Shown here: piece after piece, positions 17,476 to 26,874 of the stretch | How the letters are laid out: each line of letters starts with the position of its first letter | Numbering within the stretch: the stretch's first letter is position 1 | Assembly (NCBI GenBank): GCA_002869365.1 | Contig: PKTA01000152.1 | Span: 1 to 64,000, forward strand | DNA from: Marinilabiliales bacterium | GTDB taxonomy: Bacteria; Bacteroidota; Bacteroidia; Bacteroidales; F082 | Reading direction: 5' to 3' | DNA length: 64,000 nucleotides | Made by a program: the position numbers and the translations under genes | Notes under the pieces: generated by a model | What the model saw: only the letters and a program-made list of their open reading frames with translations | What the model was told of the DNA's origin: nothing | The model's database searches: none

Positions 17476-17483
17476 TATATTTG
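17476..17483 (+). promoter_or_regulatory. -7 element upstream of the exopolysaccharide locus
   Basis: TATATTTG matches TAnnTTTG, 29 bases before the ATG of the first receiver gene. An AGGAG at 17505-17509, unusually close to a classical ribosome-binding site for this phylum, stands two bases before that ATG. No clear -33 element. Confidence 0.5.
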
Positions 17484-17511
17484 TTACAATTATTGTAATT
17501 AAACAGGAGAA

Positions 17512-17877
17512 ATGAAAAAAACAGTACATATCATCGATGATGAATTAAGTATCAGAATGTTACTTGAGAATTTTTTAGGAAAAACATATAACGTTAACAC
17601 TTCCAATGATGGCATAGAGGCAATAAAATCGCTTGAAGAAGGCAACATGCCCGACTTAATAGTTGCTGATATTCAGATGCCTAATATGGATGGATATGAA
17701 TTTTTACAAAAAGTTAAGGAAAGTGGATTTTTCAAGCATATTCCTGTAATTATGCTTTCAGGCATTGAGAGTAGTGTTGAAAGGGTTAAATGTTTAAAAT
17801 TGGGAGCAAACGATTATATTGTAAAACCGTTCAACCCAGAAGAATTAGCAATAAGAATAGAAAATCTAATAAGTTAA
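17512..17877 (+). CDS. Single-domain response regulator (CheY-like)
   Basis: A 121-residue stand-alone receiver. All functional residues are present: acidic pair in HIIDDE (D9, D10), phospho-acceptor D53 in VADIQMP, Ser in MLSGIES and K105 in IVKPFNP. It has no output domain, so it must act through a partner or as a phosphate relay. It is the first gene of the polysaccharide locus, 16 bases before the pseudo-receiver/sugar-transferase fusion, and is preceded by a promoter-like element. A natural hypothesis is that it controls polymer synthesis at the protein level rather than transcription. Confidence 0.93.
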   Translation: MKKTVHIIDDELSIRMLLENFLGKTYNVNTSNDGIEAIKSLEEGNMPDLIVADIQMPNMDGYEFLQKVKESGFFKHIPVIMLSGIESSVERVKCLKLGANDYIVKPFNPEELAIRIENLIS

Positions 17878-17893
17878 ATTTTAATTCTTTTCC

Positions 17894-19099
17894 ATGGAGA
17901 ATTCTAATCATTCACCATTACAATTACTATATATTGGAACTAATGAAGGCTTAATTAACGAATTGAGAGACAAAACTGACAAGTTTAACATTACTCAGTT
18001 CGATAATGGACTAAAAGCCCACAAATACCTTAATTCCAATGAAATAATTGATGCAATAATTTGTGAGGTACAGATTGGTGGCATGAATGTATTAGAATAT
18101 GTAACTCTCATAAGAGGAAATCAAAACTTTACAAAAACTCCGATTATTTTAGTAGCGTTTGAAAAAAATAATGAATTCCTGAAAAAAGCACTTGCTGCAA
18201 AAGGAACTATTGATGATTTATACTTCCCTCCAATTAAAACCGATCAATTATACTCCCGGATTCTTTCAATAAAAAAATATTACACTGAAATAATAGACAA
18301 GAAGATTACGAAGAAGGAGAAGTATGAGTATAAAATTCCATTTCTAAAAAGAACTTTCGATATAATTGTCTCATCCATAGTGATTTTACTAATTTCACCT
18401 ATTCTGATAATCGTTGCCCTAGCAATACGTCTTGAATCGAAAGGACCGATAGTTTACAAAAGCAAAAGAGTAGGTACAGGCTACAAAATTTTCGATTTTC
18501 TAAAATTCAGATCGATGTATACTGGTGCAGATGCCAAATTAGCAGAATTGAAGCATCTGAATCAATATTCAAATAATAAAACTGAAAAAGATGAAAACAA
18601 CAATATAGATAATAATTGTCAGGATTGTGCTAAATTACCCGAAGGTCAATACTGTTCACCTCTATTGTATATAAAAGGACAAAAGATTTGTGAGAGTTAT
18701 TATTTTAAGTTGAAGAAGGAAAAAGGAGATTCTGCTTTTATTAAAATCTCTAACGATCCCAGGATAACTAAAGTAGGTAACTTTATTAGAAATACTTCCA
18801 TCGATGAACTACCGCAATTGATAAATGTGCTTAAGGGAGATATGTCGATAGTTGGTAACAGACCTTTACCAATGTACGAAGCGGAGTTATTAACATCCGA
18901 CGACTGGAGTTTACGTTTTATGGGCCCTGCAGGTATAACCGGTTTGTGGCAGGTTGAGTTACGAGGAAAGAAAGGTGTAATGTCGGAAGAGGAAAGGAAA
19001 ATGCTTGATAATCAATACGCTAAGAATTATTCTTTTTGGGGTGATATAAAGTTGATATTACGTACAATACCTGCCTTATTTCAGAAGGATAATGTTTAA
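17894..19099 (+). CDS. Pseudo-receiver/bacterial sugar transferase fusion (initiating phosphoglycosyltransferase)
   Basis: A 401-residue fusion. Residues 9-125 have a receiver fold, but the phospho-acceptor is Glu58 (ICEVQIG), the conserved Lys is Phe111, the Thr/Ser switch is Ala and the acidic pair is lost, so it cannot work as a normal receiver. Residues about 150-400 are a bacterial sugar transferase (PF02397): KRTFDIIVSSIVILLISPIL is the membrane hairpin, then KFRSMYTGADAKL, ITKVGNFIRNTSIDELPQL and SIVGNRPLP. This class loads the first sugar phosphate on undecaprenyl phosphate. An insertion of about 70 residues between these motifs holds C242, C245, C254 and C266. It follows the CheY-like gene. 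Confidence 0.9.
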   Translation: MENSNHSPLQLLYIGTNEGLINELRDKTDKFNITQFDNGLKAHKYLNSNEIIDAIICEVQIGGMNVLEYVTLIRGNQNFTKTPIILVAFEKNNEFLKKALAAKGTIDDLYFPPIKTDQLYSRILSIKKYYTEIIDKKITKKEKYEYKIPFLKRTFDIIVSSIVILLISPILIIVALAIRLESKGPIVYKSKRVGTGYKIFDFLKFRSMYTGADAKLAELKHLNQYSNNKTEKDENNNIDNNCQDCAKLPEGQYCSPLLYIKGQKICESYYFKLKKEKGDSAFIKISNDPRITKVGNFIRNTSIDELPQLINVLKGDMSIVGNRPLPMYEAELLTSDDWSLRFMGPAGITGLWQVELRGKKGVMSEEERKMLDNQYAKNYSFWGDIKLILRTIPALFQKDNV

Positions 19100-19206
19100 A
19101 ATTTATGTGTTAAAAAATTATTAATAAAATATTGAGTATCACAGTTTATTATAAGTTATATATTAGTAGTTTGGACAATTATTTAATTAGAAGACAGACC
19201 AAAAAA

Positions 19207-19989
19207 ATGATTAAATCAGCATCAGGAACCATATTAACCAACACAATGTTGCTAATTATTATACTGTTTACTAGTGTGAATTTGTTTGGTCAGATAGCGA
19301 ATACTGGCAGAGACCAATTATTCAACCCTCTTACAGATGATATTACCGAAAGGCTTCCTGCTCTAAATGTGCTTATCGATTCTGCAGCACATAACTCTCC
19401 AGATATGCTTTATGAAGAATTAAAGGCTGATTACTACAGATATGAACAAATTTCTGCAGCGAATGAATGGCTTGATATGTTAAGTTGGAATGTAGATTTA
19501 AACTTTGGAAAATGGGATTATTGGGACTATCAGGAACAAACAAAAGATCCTTATTTCTATAACAGCCAATCATGGAGAACTAATTTTGCTTTTGCTTTTT
19601 ATGTTAGAATGCCACTAAGAGTTTTTATTGACAGAAGAAACAGAATAAATAAGCAAAAGAAATGGATCGAGATATCATTAACTCAAAAGGAAATAAATCG
19701 AAGGTTTTTAGCTGACCGGGTAATAACTATATATAATGATTTAGTTAATTATCAAAATCAAATCAGAATATATAATGAATATCAGGGCTTTACAATGTCG
19801 CAAATGCAAATGGCAAAAAATGAATTTCTAAATGGAGAAATAACAACGGCCGAATATACAAGGCTCAAAGAGATTCAAATTAGGGGCTCTATTGACTATA
19901 CTAAGGTTATTGCAGAATTCAAGAAAAATTATGATGCCCTGGAGATTATTACAGGAATGCACTTTAATCTGATTACGATAATAAGATAA
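19207..19989 (+). CDS. Short TolC-like outer-membrane protein
   Basis: A 260-residue exported protein. The frame opens at a TTG (19132), but the ATG at 19207 directly precedes a signal peptide (TMLLIIILFTSVNLFGQ). The mature part begins LPALNVLIDSAAHNSPDMLY, the typical entry of the outer membrane efflux family; a strand-like region (SWNVDLNFGKWDYWDY) and long helices follow, including QMQMAKNEFLNGEITTAEYTRLK. Only about one of the two repeats of a full TolC (about 430 residues) is present. Its place between the initiating transferase and the co-polymerase suggests an outer-membrane part of polymer export. Function is inferred. Confidence 0.7.
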   Translation: MIKSASGTILTNTMLLIIILFTSVNLFGQIANTGRDQLFNPLTDDITERLPALNVLIDSAAHNSPDMLYEELKADYYRYEQISAANEWLDMLSWNVDLNFGKWDYWDYQEQTKDPYFYNSQSWRTNFAFAFYVRMPLRVFIDRRNRINKQKKWIEISLTQKEINRRFLADRVITIYNDLVNYQNQIRIYNEYQGFTMSQMQMAKNEFLNGEITTAEYTRLKEIQIRGSIDYTKVIAEFKKNYDALEIITGMHFNLITIIR

Positions 19990-19995
19990 GATAAT

Positions 19996-22953
19996 ATGGA
20001 TATTGGTCAGTTTATAAAACTATTTAAACGCAACTTGGTAATACTAATAGCCATTCCACTATTACTGGCAGCTGTTGTATATGTTTTTACCAGAAATCAA
20101 ACTCTGATATATGAATCAGAAGTATTGATATATACTGGTATTACAACAGGATATTCCATTGAATCGGAAACACAACAAACAACCAACTTCTTTACTACCA
20201 GTGCACAGTTCGATAACATTATAGCAATGTTAAATTCGAGACAAACCATTGTTTCAACCTCAATATGGCTTCTTGCTCAGGATTTATCACTCGATCAATA
20301 TAATAATCAATACATTTCTCAGGATCATTTTAATAAACTACAATCATTTATACCAAAAAGAGTTAAAGATTTAGTTGTTAAACACAATAAGTCAGGAATT
20401 GAAAGAGAAAAAGAGGAGCAAATAAAAAATCTGGAAAAGGAAATTACATCTCTCGAGAGAGAAATTACCAAAAAGAAAAATATAGCAGCTCAAAATAAAA
20501 CACGACAAGATGGCTATGTTGATCCTGCTTATGAATCAGCAGCTGGTGTTGGTAAACAAGAACCAGTTACAGAAAATAATAATGATAATTATATCTTTCA
20601 TGAGGTTCAGCAGGGAGAATCAATATCAGAATTAGCTAGCAGGTACGGAGTTTCCAGAGGTCAGTTAATGCAAATGAACAATTTGACTTCCGATGATCTT
20701 TCTAGTGGGCAATCGCTGATGATTAAGAAAAATACTCCTTCCACAATAACATCAAAATATCACACGGTTAAAAGAGGTGAAACACTATACTCCATAGCAA
20801 AGAGATATGGCATAAATATCAGTAAGTTAAGAGAACTTAATAATTTGAACAACAGAGCATTAAGTCCGGGACAAAAAATAATTATTGAACAAGGATATAA
20901 TACAAGTTCTGATGGTGATAATACATATGATTATGCTGTTAAACAAGTTTCTCCGGATGTTGTTATTTCTACAACACCTCCTGTTTTAAACAATGTTGAT
21001 AAAAATGATGAAAATTATACAGGAAATAAAGTAGTTACAGCATTTGGAGAAGGAAAAGGAATATTCTCAAAAGATCCAATTACTCCACCTGGCGTTAGCC
21101 CTGAAGATTTTCAAAAAACCTTTAATAATTTATTATCTTTTTATAGTGCTAATGACAGTAATTTTATATATGGATTATTACATTATGGACAACACCCGCA
21201 CTATAGTATAGCAAAGATATCTGAACTTCAGGTATATAGGGAGAAGAATAGTGACATGGTGAAGATTATCTATTCTGCAGATGACCCTGGTATTTGCCAG
21301 CAAACACTTAAAATAATTTCGAAAGTATTTATGAAAAATTATAAAATGCTTCGCGAAAATGAAACTAATTTAGTTATCAAATATTTTGAAGAACAGGTTA
21401 CATTGGCAGATAAAAAATTACAGGAAGCTGAAGATCGACTGCTTAAATTCAACATGAAAAATAATATTATTAACTATTACGAACAAAGTAAATATATTGC
21501 TTCGCAAAAGGAAGATTTGGACTTATATTATCAAAATGAGCAAGTTAGAATGGCATCTTCTTCATCTGCATTAAGGGAACTTGAAACCAATTTAACAGCC
21601 CGAGATAGTATATATCTGAAGAGTGACGGAATAAACCAAATGAGAAAGGAATTGGCCGAAATTTCCGAAGCCATAGTTATAAATGAATTATCTGAAAGTT
21701 ATGACGAAAGGACAAAAAATAAGATAAACTCTTTAAGATTACGACAAAAGGAGTTGAAAGATAATATCAAATTATATGTTGATCAACTATATTTATATAG
21801 TCATTCAACACAAGGTATGCCAATTAAAACTCTTCTCGAAAGCTGGTTAACAAATACGCTTAGTTATGAAGAAGCGAAGGCAGCATTAGTTGTTCTGGCA
21901 AGGCGTAAAATGGACTTTGTAAGGACATACCAAAAGTTTGCCCCTCTGGGAGCTATGTTAAAGCGTATTGAACGTGAGATTAAAGTTGCAGAACAATCCT
22001 ACCTGGAATTATTGAAAAGTTTAAATGCTGCAAAAATGAAACAACAACGCCTTGATATGTCTACTAATATCAAAGTTGTGGATCCCGCCTTTTTCCCAAT
22101 TTCTCCAAAAGCTTCAAAAACTAAAATTTTAATTGCTGCAGCATTTCTATTTGGATTACTACTTGTAGCATTTACTATTTTAATTCTCGAATATTTTGAC
22201 TCCTCTGTTAAAAGTCCAAATAAAGTAAAATACGAAACAAAACTTCAACTTGCGGGAGCTTATCCGCGCATAGGTTCAAAAGCACAAGCCAATGAACTTG
22301 CTATGATTACCAATCGACTGATTGACATGATCATACAAAATATTAAACTTGGTTTTACTAAAGAAAAACCAGAAGATAATAAACCAAAAATAATACTCCT
22401 CATTTCAACTCAGGATAAAACCGGCAAGACGTTAATAGGTCAGAAAATTGTGAATCGTCTAAGGGATATGGGTCAAAATATACTTTTCGCCAATTATAGT
22501 AAAGTTAACGACACTTCAAAAATTGACGAAGATTATAATTATTCATATACTTATAAAATTGATAGCAATTTTATCGATTTAGAAACAATTCCTCAACTAC
22601 TTGATGGCAAAAATATCCGTAAGGAAAATTATGAGTATGATTATATATTTATTGAATTACCATCAATAGTATATAATAATTATCCGTTGAAGTTAATAAG
22701 CAAAGCAGACAGTATACTTTTTGTGATCTCTGCGGCAAATAGTATACAATCGGCGGATAAGAATGCTTTAGAAACATTTAAGACTTCGTCAAACATAGAA
22801 CCTGTAGTAATTCTTAATGAGGTTGAATTATACAATCTTGAAGACTTACTTACGTCTGTTCCAAAAACAAGACGTCAGGCTGCAATTAAGGGTATTAAAA
22901 ATATTCTTAACTATCCCTTGAAATACAAAATTAAAATTAAAAAAGAGGATTAA
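19996..22953 (+). CDS. Wzz/GNVR polysaccharide co-polymerase with two LysM domains and degenerate tyrosine-kinase-like domain
   Basis: A 985-residue inner-membrane protein. TM1 is at about 12-32 and TM2 at about 709-733 (TKILIAAAFLFGLLLVAFTI), preceded by the Pro-rich PAFFPISPKAS motif of chain-length regulators. The periplasmic loop carries two LysM domains at about 198-245 (HEVQQGESISELASRYGVS) and 255-300 (HTVKRGETLYSIAKRYGIN), then long coiled coils. The cytoplasmic C-terminus has a P-loop (STQDKTGKT, about residue 804), but the Walker B aspartate is Glu (FIELPSI), Walker A' lacks its Asp and no Tyr-rich tail is seen. It probably controls chain length and may bind peptidoglycan. The next gene starts 6 bases later. 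Confidence 0.88.
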   Translation: MDIGQFIKLFKRNLVILIAIPLLLAAVVYVFTRNQTLIYESEVLIYTGITTGYSIESETQQTTNFFTTSAQFDNIIAMLNSRQTIVSTSIWLLAQDLSLDQYNNQYISQDHFNKLQSFIPKRVKDLVVKHNKSGIEREKEEQIKNLEKEITSLEREITKKKNIAAQNKTRQDGYVDPAYESAAGVGKQEPVTENNNDNYIFHEVQQGESISELASRYGVSRGQLMQMNNLTSDDLSSGQSLMIKKNTPSTITSKYHTVKRGETLYSIAKRYGINISKLRELNNLNNRALSPGQKIIIEQGYNTSSDGDNTYDYAVKQVSPDVVISTTPPVLNNVDKNDENYTGNKVVTAFGEGKGIFSKDPITPPGVSPEDFQKTFNNLLSFYSANDSNFIYGLLHYGQHPHYSIAKISELQVYREKNSDMVKIIYSADDPGICQQTLKIISKVFMKNYKMLRENETNLVIKYFEEQVTLADKKLQEAEDRLLKFNMKNNIINYYEQSKYIASQKEDLDLYYQNEQVRMASSSSALRELETNLTARDSIYLKSDGINQMRKELAEISEAIVINELSESYDERTKNKINSLRLRQKELKDNIKLYVDQLYLYSHSTQGMPIKTLLESWLTNTLSYEEAKAALVVLARRKMDFVRTYQKFAPLGAMLKRIEREIKVAEQSYLELLKSLNAAKMKQQRLDMSTNIKVVDPAFFPISPKASKTKILIAAAFLFGLLLVAFTILILEYFDSSVKSPNKVKYETKLQLAGAYPRIGSKAQANELAMITNRLIDMIIQNIKLGFTKEKPEDNKPKIILLISTQDKTGKTLIGQKIVNRLRDMGQNILFANYSKVNDTSKIDEDYNYSYTYKIDSNFIDLETIPQLLDGKNIRKENYEYDYIFIELPSIVYNNYPLKLISKADSILFVISAANSIQSADKNALETFKTSSNIEPVVILNEVELYNLEDLLTSVPKTRRQAAIKGIKNILNYPLKYKIKIKKED

Positions 22954-22958
22954 ATAAG

Positions 22959-24398
22959 GTGGCAAATTTAGCAACTAAAATACTAAAGAATAACAATTTC
23001 CTTTCTTTAGCCAATAATGGTTTGGTTGCTGTCCTTGCTTTTTTTAGTTTTATGATTTTAGTGCGTAGTTTACCTACTGACGATTTCGGTAAATGGGTTC
23101 TGTTTTTAACTACCGCTAACTTTCTCGACATGCTCCGATTTGGAATTACAAGTACGGCAATGGTTCGTTTCTTATCTGGTGCAAATAAAGAAAAAGGTAA
23201 AGAGTTAATTGGCTCTAACTATCTTATAAATTTTGTTAGTTCAATAATTCTCATATCGATTACATTAATAGTAAGTTTCTATTTTAAGGAAACTGTTTCT
23301 GATTCAGGTTTCTCATTGTTTTTTGAATGGTTTCCATTGTTTGCAATAGTTAATCTGCCTTTTAATAATGCCCTATCTGTACTTCAGGCCAGACTCCGTT
23401 TCGACCTTATACTTTTAATAAGAATTATAAATGTAGGGATTTTCATGCTATTTCTTTTGGTAAACTATTTCTTTCTTAAATTAGGTTTATTGGAAATAAC
23501 CTGGGTATTTATCGCTACAGCATTATTTACATCAATAGTAACAATGATTTTCAATTGGGATGGAATTCGATATATATTCCATGCAAAAAATTCTGCCAAC
23601 AAAATAATATTAAATTTCGGAAAGTATACTACAGGTACATTAATTGGAAGTAACCTATTAAAAAGTGCCGACACCTTTATTATTGGTTTGAGTCCATTTT
23701 TGGGAACTACCGCAGTTGCACTATATAGTATTCCTCTAAAGTTAACAGAAATTATTGAAATACCCGTAAGAAGCTATGCTATGACAGCATTTCCAGGAAT
23801 GTCTAAAGCAAGTATTGAAGGGAAAAAGGAAGAAGTAAAACGCTTATATTATCAAAACGCTGGTGGTTTGCTTTATATGTTAATTCCTGTCATGATATTT
23901 TGTTTCATTTTTGCAGAAGAGTTTGTTACTATTCTAGGTGGGGCAGAATACACTCAAACTGCAGGTATTTTTAGAATATTCTGTTTCTATGGCCTTTTGT
24001 TGCCTATTGACAGACTAACTGGTGTAGCACTTGATAGTGTTAATTTACCAAAACAAAATTTTATTAAAGTAATCTATATGACCTCAGCAAATATCATTGG
24101 TGACGGTATTATGGTATTTGGAATTTATTATTTAGTTTTGTTAATATCGGGAATTACTCTGTTATTCTCTGGTATTGATAATATTGATACTTTGATAGCA
24201 CTTATAGCAAATTACACAAATATTACAATACTTGAATTAGTAGCTGTAGTAACACTTTTATTTTCAATAATAGGTATATTAGTGGGGTTCAACTACTTAA
24301 ATAAAGAACTTGACTTAAAATTCAGAAATATTTTCACAGGAGGTATTTCGTTTTTTAGCGTATTTATTAATAAAGTATTAGCAAGAAAAAATATTTAA
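22959..24398 (+). CDS. Wzx-like oligosaccharide flippase, GTG start
   Basis: A 479-residue protein with about 12-14 membrane helices, of the MATE/MVF/PST superfamily that flips lipid-linked repeat units to the periplasm. The N-terminus (FLSLANNGLVAVLAFFSFMILVRSLPTDDFGKWV, given here only as a landmark region at residues 14-47) has the family's conserved first-helix pattern ending in a DFG-like turn. The start is GTG at 22959-22961, 5 bases after the previous stop; no ATG is available near it. It follows the co-polymerase and precedes the polymerase, the usual Wzx/Wzy order. Confidence 0.88.
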   Translation: MANLATKILKNNNFLSLANNGLVAVLAFFSFMILVRSLPTDDFGKWVLFLTTANFLDMLRFGITSTAMVRFLSGANKEKGKELIGSNYLINFVSSIILISITLIVSFYFKETVSDSGFSLFFEWFPLFAIVNLPFNNALSVLQARLRFDLILLIRIINVGIFMLFLLVNYFFLKLGLLEITWVFIATALFTSIVTMIFNWDGIRYIFHAKNSANKIILNFGKYTTGTLIGSNLLKSADTFIIGLSPFLGTTAVALYSIPLKLTEIIEIPVRSYAMTAFPGMSKASIEGKKEEVKRLYYQNAGGLLYMLIPVMIFCFIFAEEFVTILGGAEYTQTAGIFRIFCFYGLLLPIDRLTGVALDSVNLPKQNFIKVIYMTSANIIGDGIMVFGIYYLVLLISGITLLFSGIDNIDTLIALIANYTNITILELVAVVTLLFSIIGILVGFNYLNKELDLKFRNIFTGGISFFSVFINKVLARKNI

Positions 24399-24433
24399 AA
24401 AAAATTATTTTTAAAGCAAAAAAACAATAAAGA

Positions 24434-25927
24434 ATGCTTGAATCATTAAAGCGAAAACGTGGTGCACACAAACTAGAACATCCTTTAGTTATTGCCATAT
24501 TGTTTATGGTGGCAGTAGTTGCAGGAGTTTTAATTGCAAAAGGTGGCGTTAAAATTGCTGTAATGATTGTAGCTATGCTACCTGTTCTGTTTTTCCTTAA
24601 CAGAGTGTTTAATAACCCACCGGTTGGGATTTATACACTTTTAGTTTTTGCATTTATTGCCATTGGATTAACTCGCTATATTCAGAATGTTCCTTTGGGA
24701 CTAACAATAGATGGCTTTTTAGTGTTAACGATATTAGGTTTTTTCTTTAAATATTTCAATATTAAAATAGATTTCCAACAAATAAACCGAGATATTGTTT
24801 ACCTATTATTCTTTTGGTTCATATACATAGTAATGGAACTAGGTAATCCACAGGCATTAAGCCGTACAGCCTGGTTTTATGCAATGCGAGGAGTGGCTCT
24901 TTATCCACTTCTACTAATACCTATTGCTTTTTTTACTTTTAACCGACTTCGTTATGTGATGGGGTTCCTGTATTTATGGGGGGTATTTACAATATTAGCT
25001 ACCATTGTTGGTTTAAAACAACAATATATAGGACTTGATTACGCTGAACAATTTTGGATAGATACTATAGGAGGAGTTACTCACATAATCCTTGGAAAAT
25101 TAAGAATATTTTCATTTTTCTCTGATGCCGGTCAGTTTGGTGCAGCCCAGGCCGCAGCAGGGGTTGTTGGAATTCTTGTTGCCTCAACTATTAAAGGTTT
25201 AAGGAATAAAATTTTCTTCATTATCATGGGAATTATGGGTATTTGGGGAATGTTCCTGTCGGGTACTCGTGGTGCAATGATTGTGCCTATGATTGGAGGA
25301 GTAGTTTATATTATTCTTCGGAAAAATCTTAAAGTAATACTAGTAGGTGGTTTTTTAATGACTGTAATATATGTGTTTTTCGCTCATACTTATATAGGAG
25401 AAAGTAACTATAACATAGCCAGGATGCGTACAGCATTCCGGCCATCAAATGATGCTTCTTACCAGGTTAGGTTGGAGAATCGCGCAATTCTAAAAGATTA
25501 TCTTGCAAACAAACCTATTGGAGGAGGTGTAGGAAGTGCAGGAAACTGGGGACAAAGATTTTCTCCACAAGGCTTTCTTGCTAATGTTGCCACTGATAGT
25601 TGGTATGTACAAATTTGGGCAGAAACTGGAATTATAGGTTTACTTATACATGTATTCATACTTACTTATATTATTGTGAAAGGTTTTTATCTGATTTTGT
25701 TTAGAATTAGAAATCCTGAATTAGCTGGAATATTAGGGGCCTTACATGCTGGTTTTGCCGGAATTATGGGGGCGAGTTATGGCAATGGTGTACTTGGACA
25801 AATACCTACCGGACCTATAGTTTATTTAAGTTGGGCTTTTGTATTTATGGCGCTCCAATTCGACAGAGAATACGATTATCTTAAAGAGAAAGATATTACC
25901 CCAACCTCATTATTCACCAAAACTTAA
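24434..25927 (+). CDS. Wzy-like O-antigen polymerase/ligase family protein
   Basis: A 497-residue polytopic membrane protein with about 11-12 helices. The region LSGTRGAMIVPMIGGVVYII is the conserved R-containing helix end of O-antigen ligase/polymerase proteins, and GGGVGSAGNWGQRFSP followed by ATDSWYVQIWAETGIIGLL is the periplasmic loop with the HxxxxxxxxE-like boundary seen in this superfamily. It is expected to polymerise flipped repeat units in the periplasm. A WaaL-type ligase role cannot be excluded from sequence, but the position next to Wzx and Wzz favours Wzy. Confidence 0.88.
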   Translation: MLESLKRKRGAHKLEHPLVIAILFMVAVVAGVLIAKGGVKIAVMIVAMLPVLFFLNRVFNNPPVGIYTLLVFAFIAIGLTRYIQNVPLGLTIDGFLVLTILGFFFKYFNIKIDFQQINRDIVYLLFFWFIYIVMELGNPQALSRTAWFYAMRGVALYPLLLIPIAFFTFNRLRYVMGFLYLWGVFTILATIVGLKQQYIGLDYAEQFWIDTIGGVTHIILGKLRIFSFFSDAGQFGAAQAAAGVVGILVASTIKGLRNKIFFIIMGIMGIWGMFLSGTRGAMIVPMIGGVVYIILRKNLKVILVGGFLMTVIYVFFAHTYIGESNYNIARMRTAFRPSNDASYQVRLENRAILKDYLANKPIGGGVGSAGNWGQRFSPQGFLANVATDSWYVQIWAETGIIGLLIHVFILTYIIVKGFYLILFRIRNPELAGILGALHAGFAGIMGASYGNGVLGQIPTGPIVYLSWAFVFMALQFDREYDYLKEKDITPTSLFTKT

Positions 25928-25937
25928 ATATATTGTC

Positions 25938-26873
25938 ATGGAGAAAAAATCAAATAACTTGCCTTTAGTATCTGTTGTTACAGTTAACTACAATCAAACA
26001 AAGGTAACAGCAGAATTTCTAACCTCCATGAGTAAAATCACTTATCCTAATACAGAGATATTCGTTGTTGATAATGCCTCCCCTATTGATGATTCTGATA
26101 GTTTAAAAGCTGAATTCCCTGATATAAATTTATTAAAAAGTGATAAAAACCTTGGATTTGCAGGTGGAAACAATCTTGCTTTACCCCACTGCAAAGGGAA
26201 ATATGTATTATTTATTAATAATGATACAGAAGTTGAAAAAGATTTTCTCGAACCATTAGTTGAAGTTTTGGAAAACGATCTAACTATCGGGATGGTAAGC
26301 CCAAAAATCCAGTACTTTCATACAAAAGACACTTTGCAATTTGCCGGTTTCACAAGGTTCAATATGCTGACAATCAGAAATTTTGCCATTGGATATGGAG
26401 AAGTTGATAAAGGGCAATATGATGTAACATGTGAAACAGGTTCTATTTTTGGCGCAGCAATGCTTATACCAATGAAAGTAATTGAGAAAGTTGGAATGAT
26501 GACAGAAATATTTTTCCTGTATTACGAGGAACATGACTGGGCAGCACATATAGAAAAAGCAGGATATAAAATATACTATCAGGGAAAATCTTTGGTATTA
26601 CACAAAGAGTCGATATCTACAGTAAAAGATAGCCCTTTTCAAATCTATTATTTAAATAGAGGACGAATTTTGTTCGCCAGAAGAAATACAAAAGGGTTTT
26701 ACCGATTCTTAACTTTAGTATATTTATACTTTGTTTCAGGACCAAGAATAAGCATCGGGTTCATTTCAAGAGGTCGTTTCGATTTATTTTTTGCTTATTG
26801 GAAGTCCGTTTGGTGGAATATTACTCACCGAAAAAACATCATCTTTGGATTACCAAAACTAAAAAGAGTATAA
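25938..26873 (+). CDS. GT2 glycosyltransferase, rhamnosyltransferase-like (copy A1)
   Basis: A 311-residue GT-A glycosyltransferase. It begins LPLVSVVTVNYNQTKVTAEF and shows VVDNASPIDDSD, LGFAGGNNLAL and the DxD-like NNDTEV, a set typical of the WcaE/RfbN-like GT2 group; LYYEEHDWAAHIEKAGYKIY holds the ED-W acceptor motif. The frame extends upstream into the polymerase gene, but the ATG at 25938, 10 bases after the polymerase stop, gives the normal N-terminus. It is closely similar to the gene at 28109 (both contain FGAAMLIPM/HGAAMIVPM and FLYYEE), forming half of a duplicated two-gene unit. Confidence 0.92.
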   Translation: MEKKSNNLPLVSVVTVNYNQTKVTAEFLTSMSKITYPNTEIFVVDNASPIDDSDSLKAEFPDINLLKSDKNLGFAGGNNLALPHCKGKYVLFINNDTEVEKDFLEPLVEVLENDLTIGMVSPKIQYFHTKDTLQFAGFTRFNMLTIRNFAIGYGEVDKGQYDVTCETGSIFGAAMLIPMKVIEKVGMMTEIFFLYYEEHDWAAHIEKAGYKIYYQGKSLVLHKESISTVKDSPFQIYYLNRGRILFARRNTKGFYRFLTLVYLYFVSGPRISIGFISRGRFDLFFAYWKSVWWNITHRKNIIFGLPKLKRV

Positions 26874-26874
26874 A

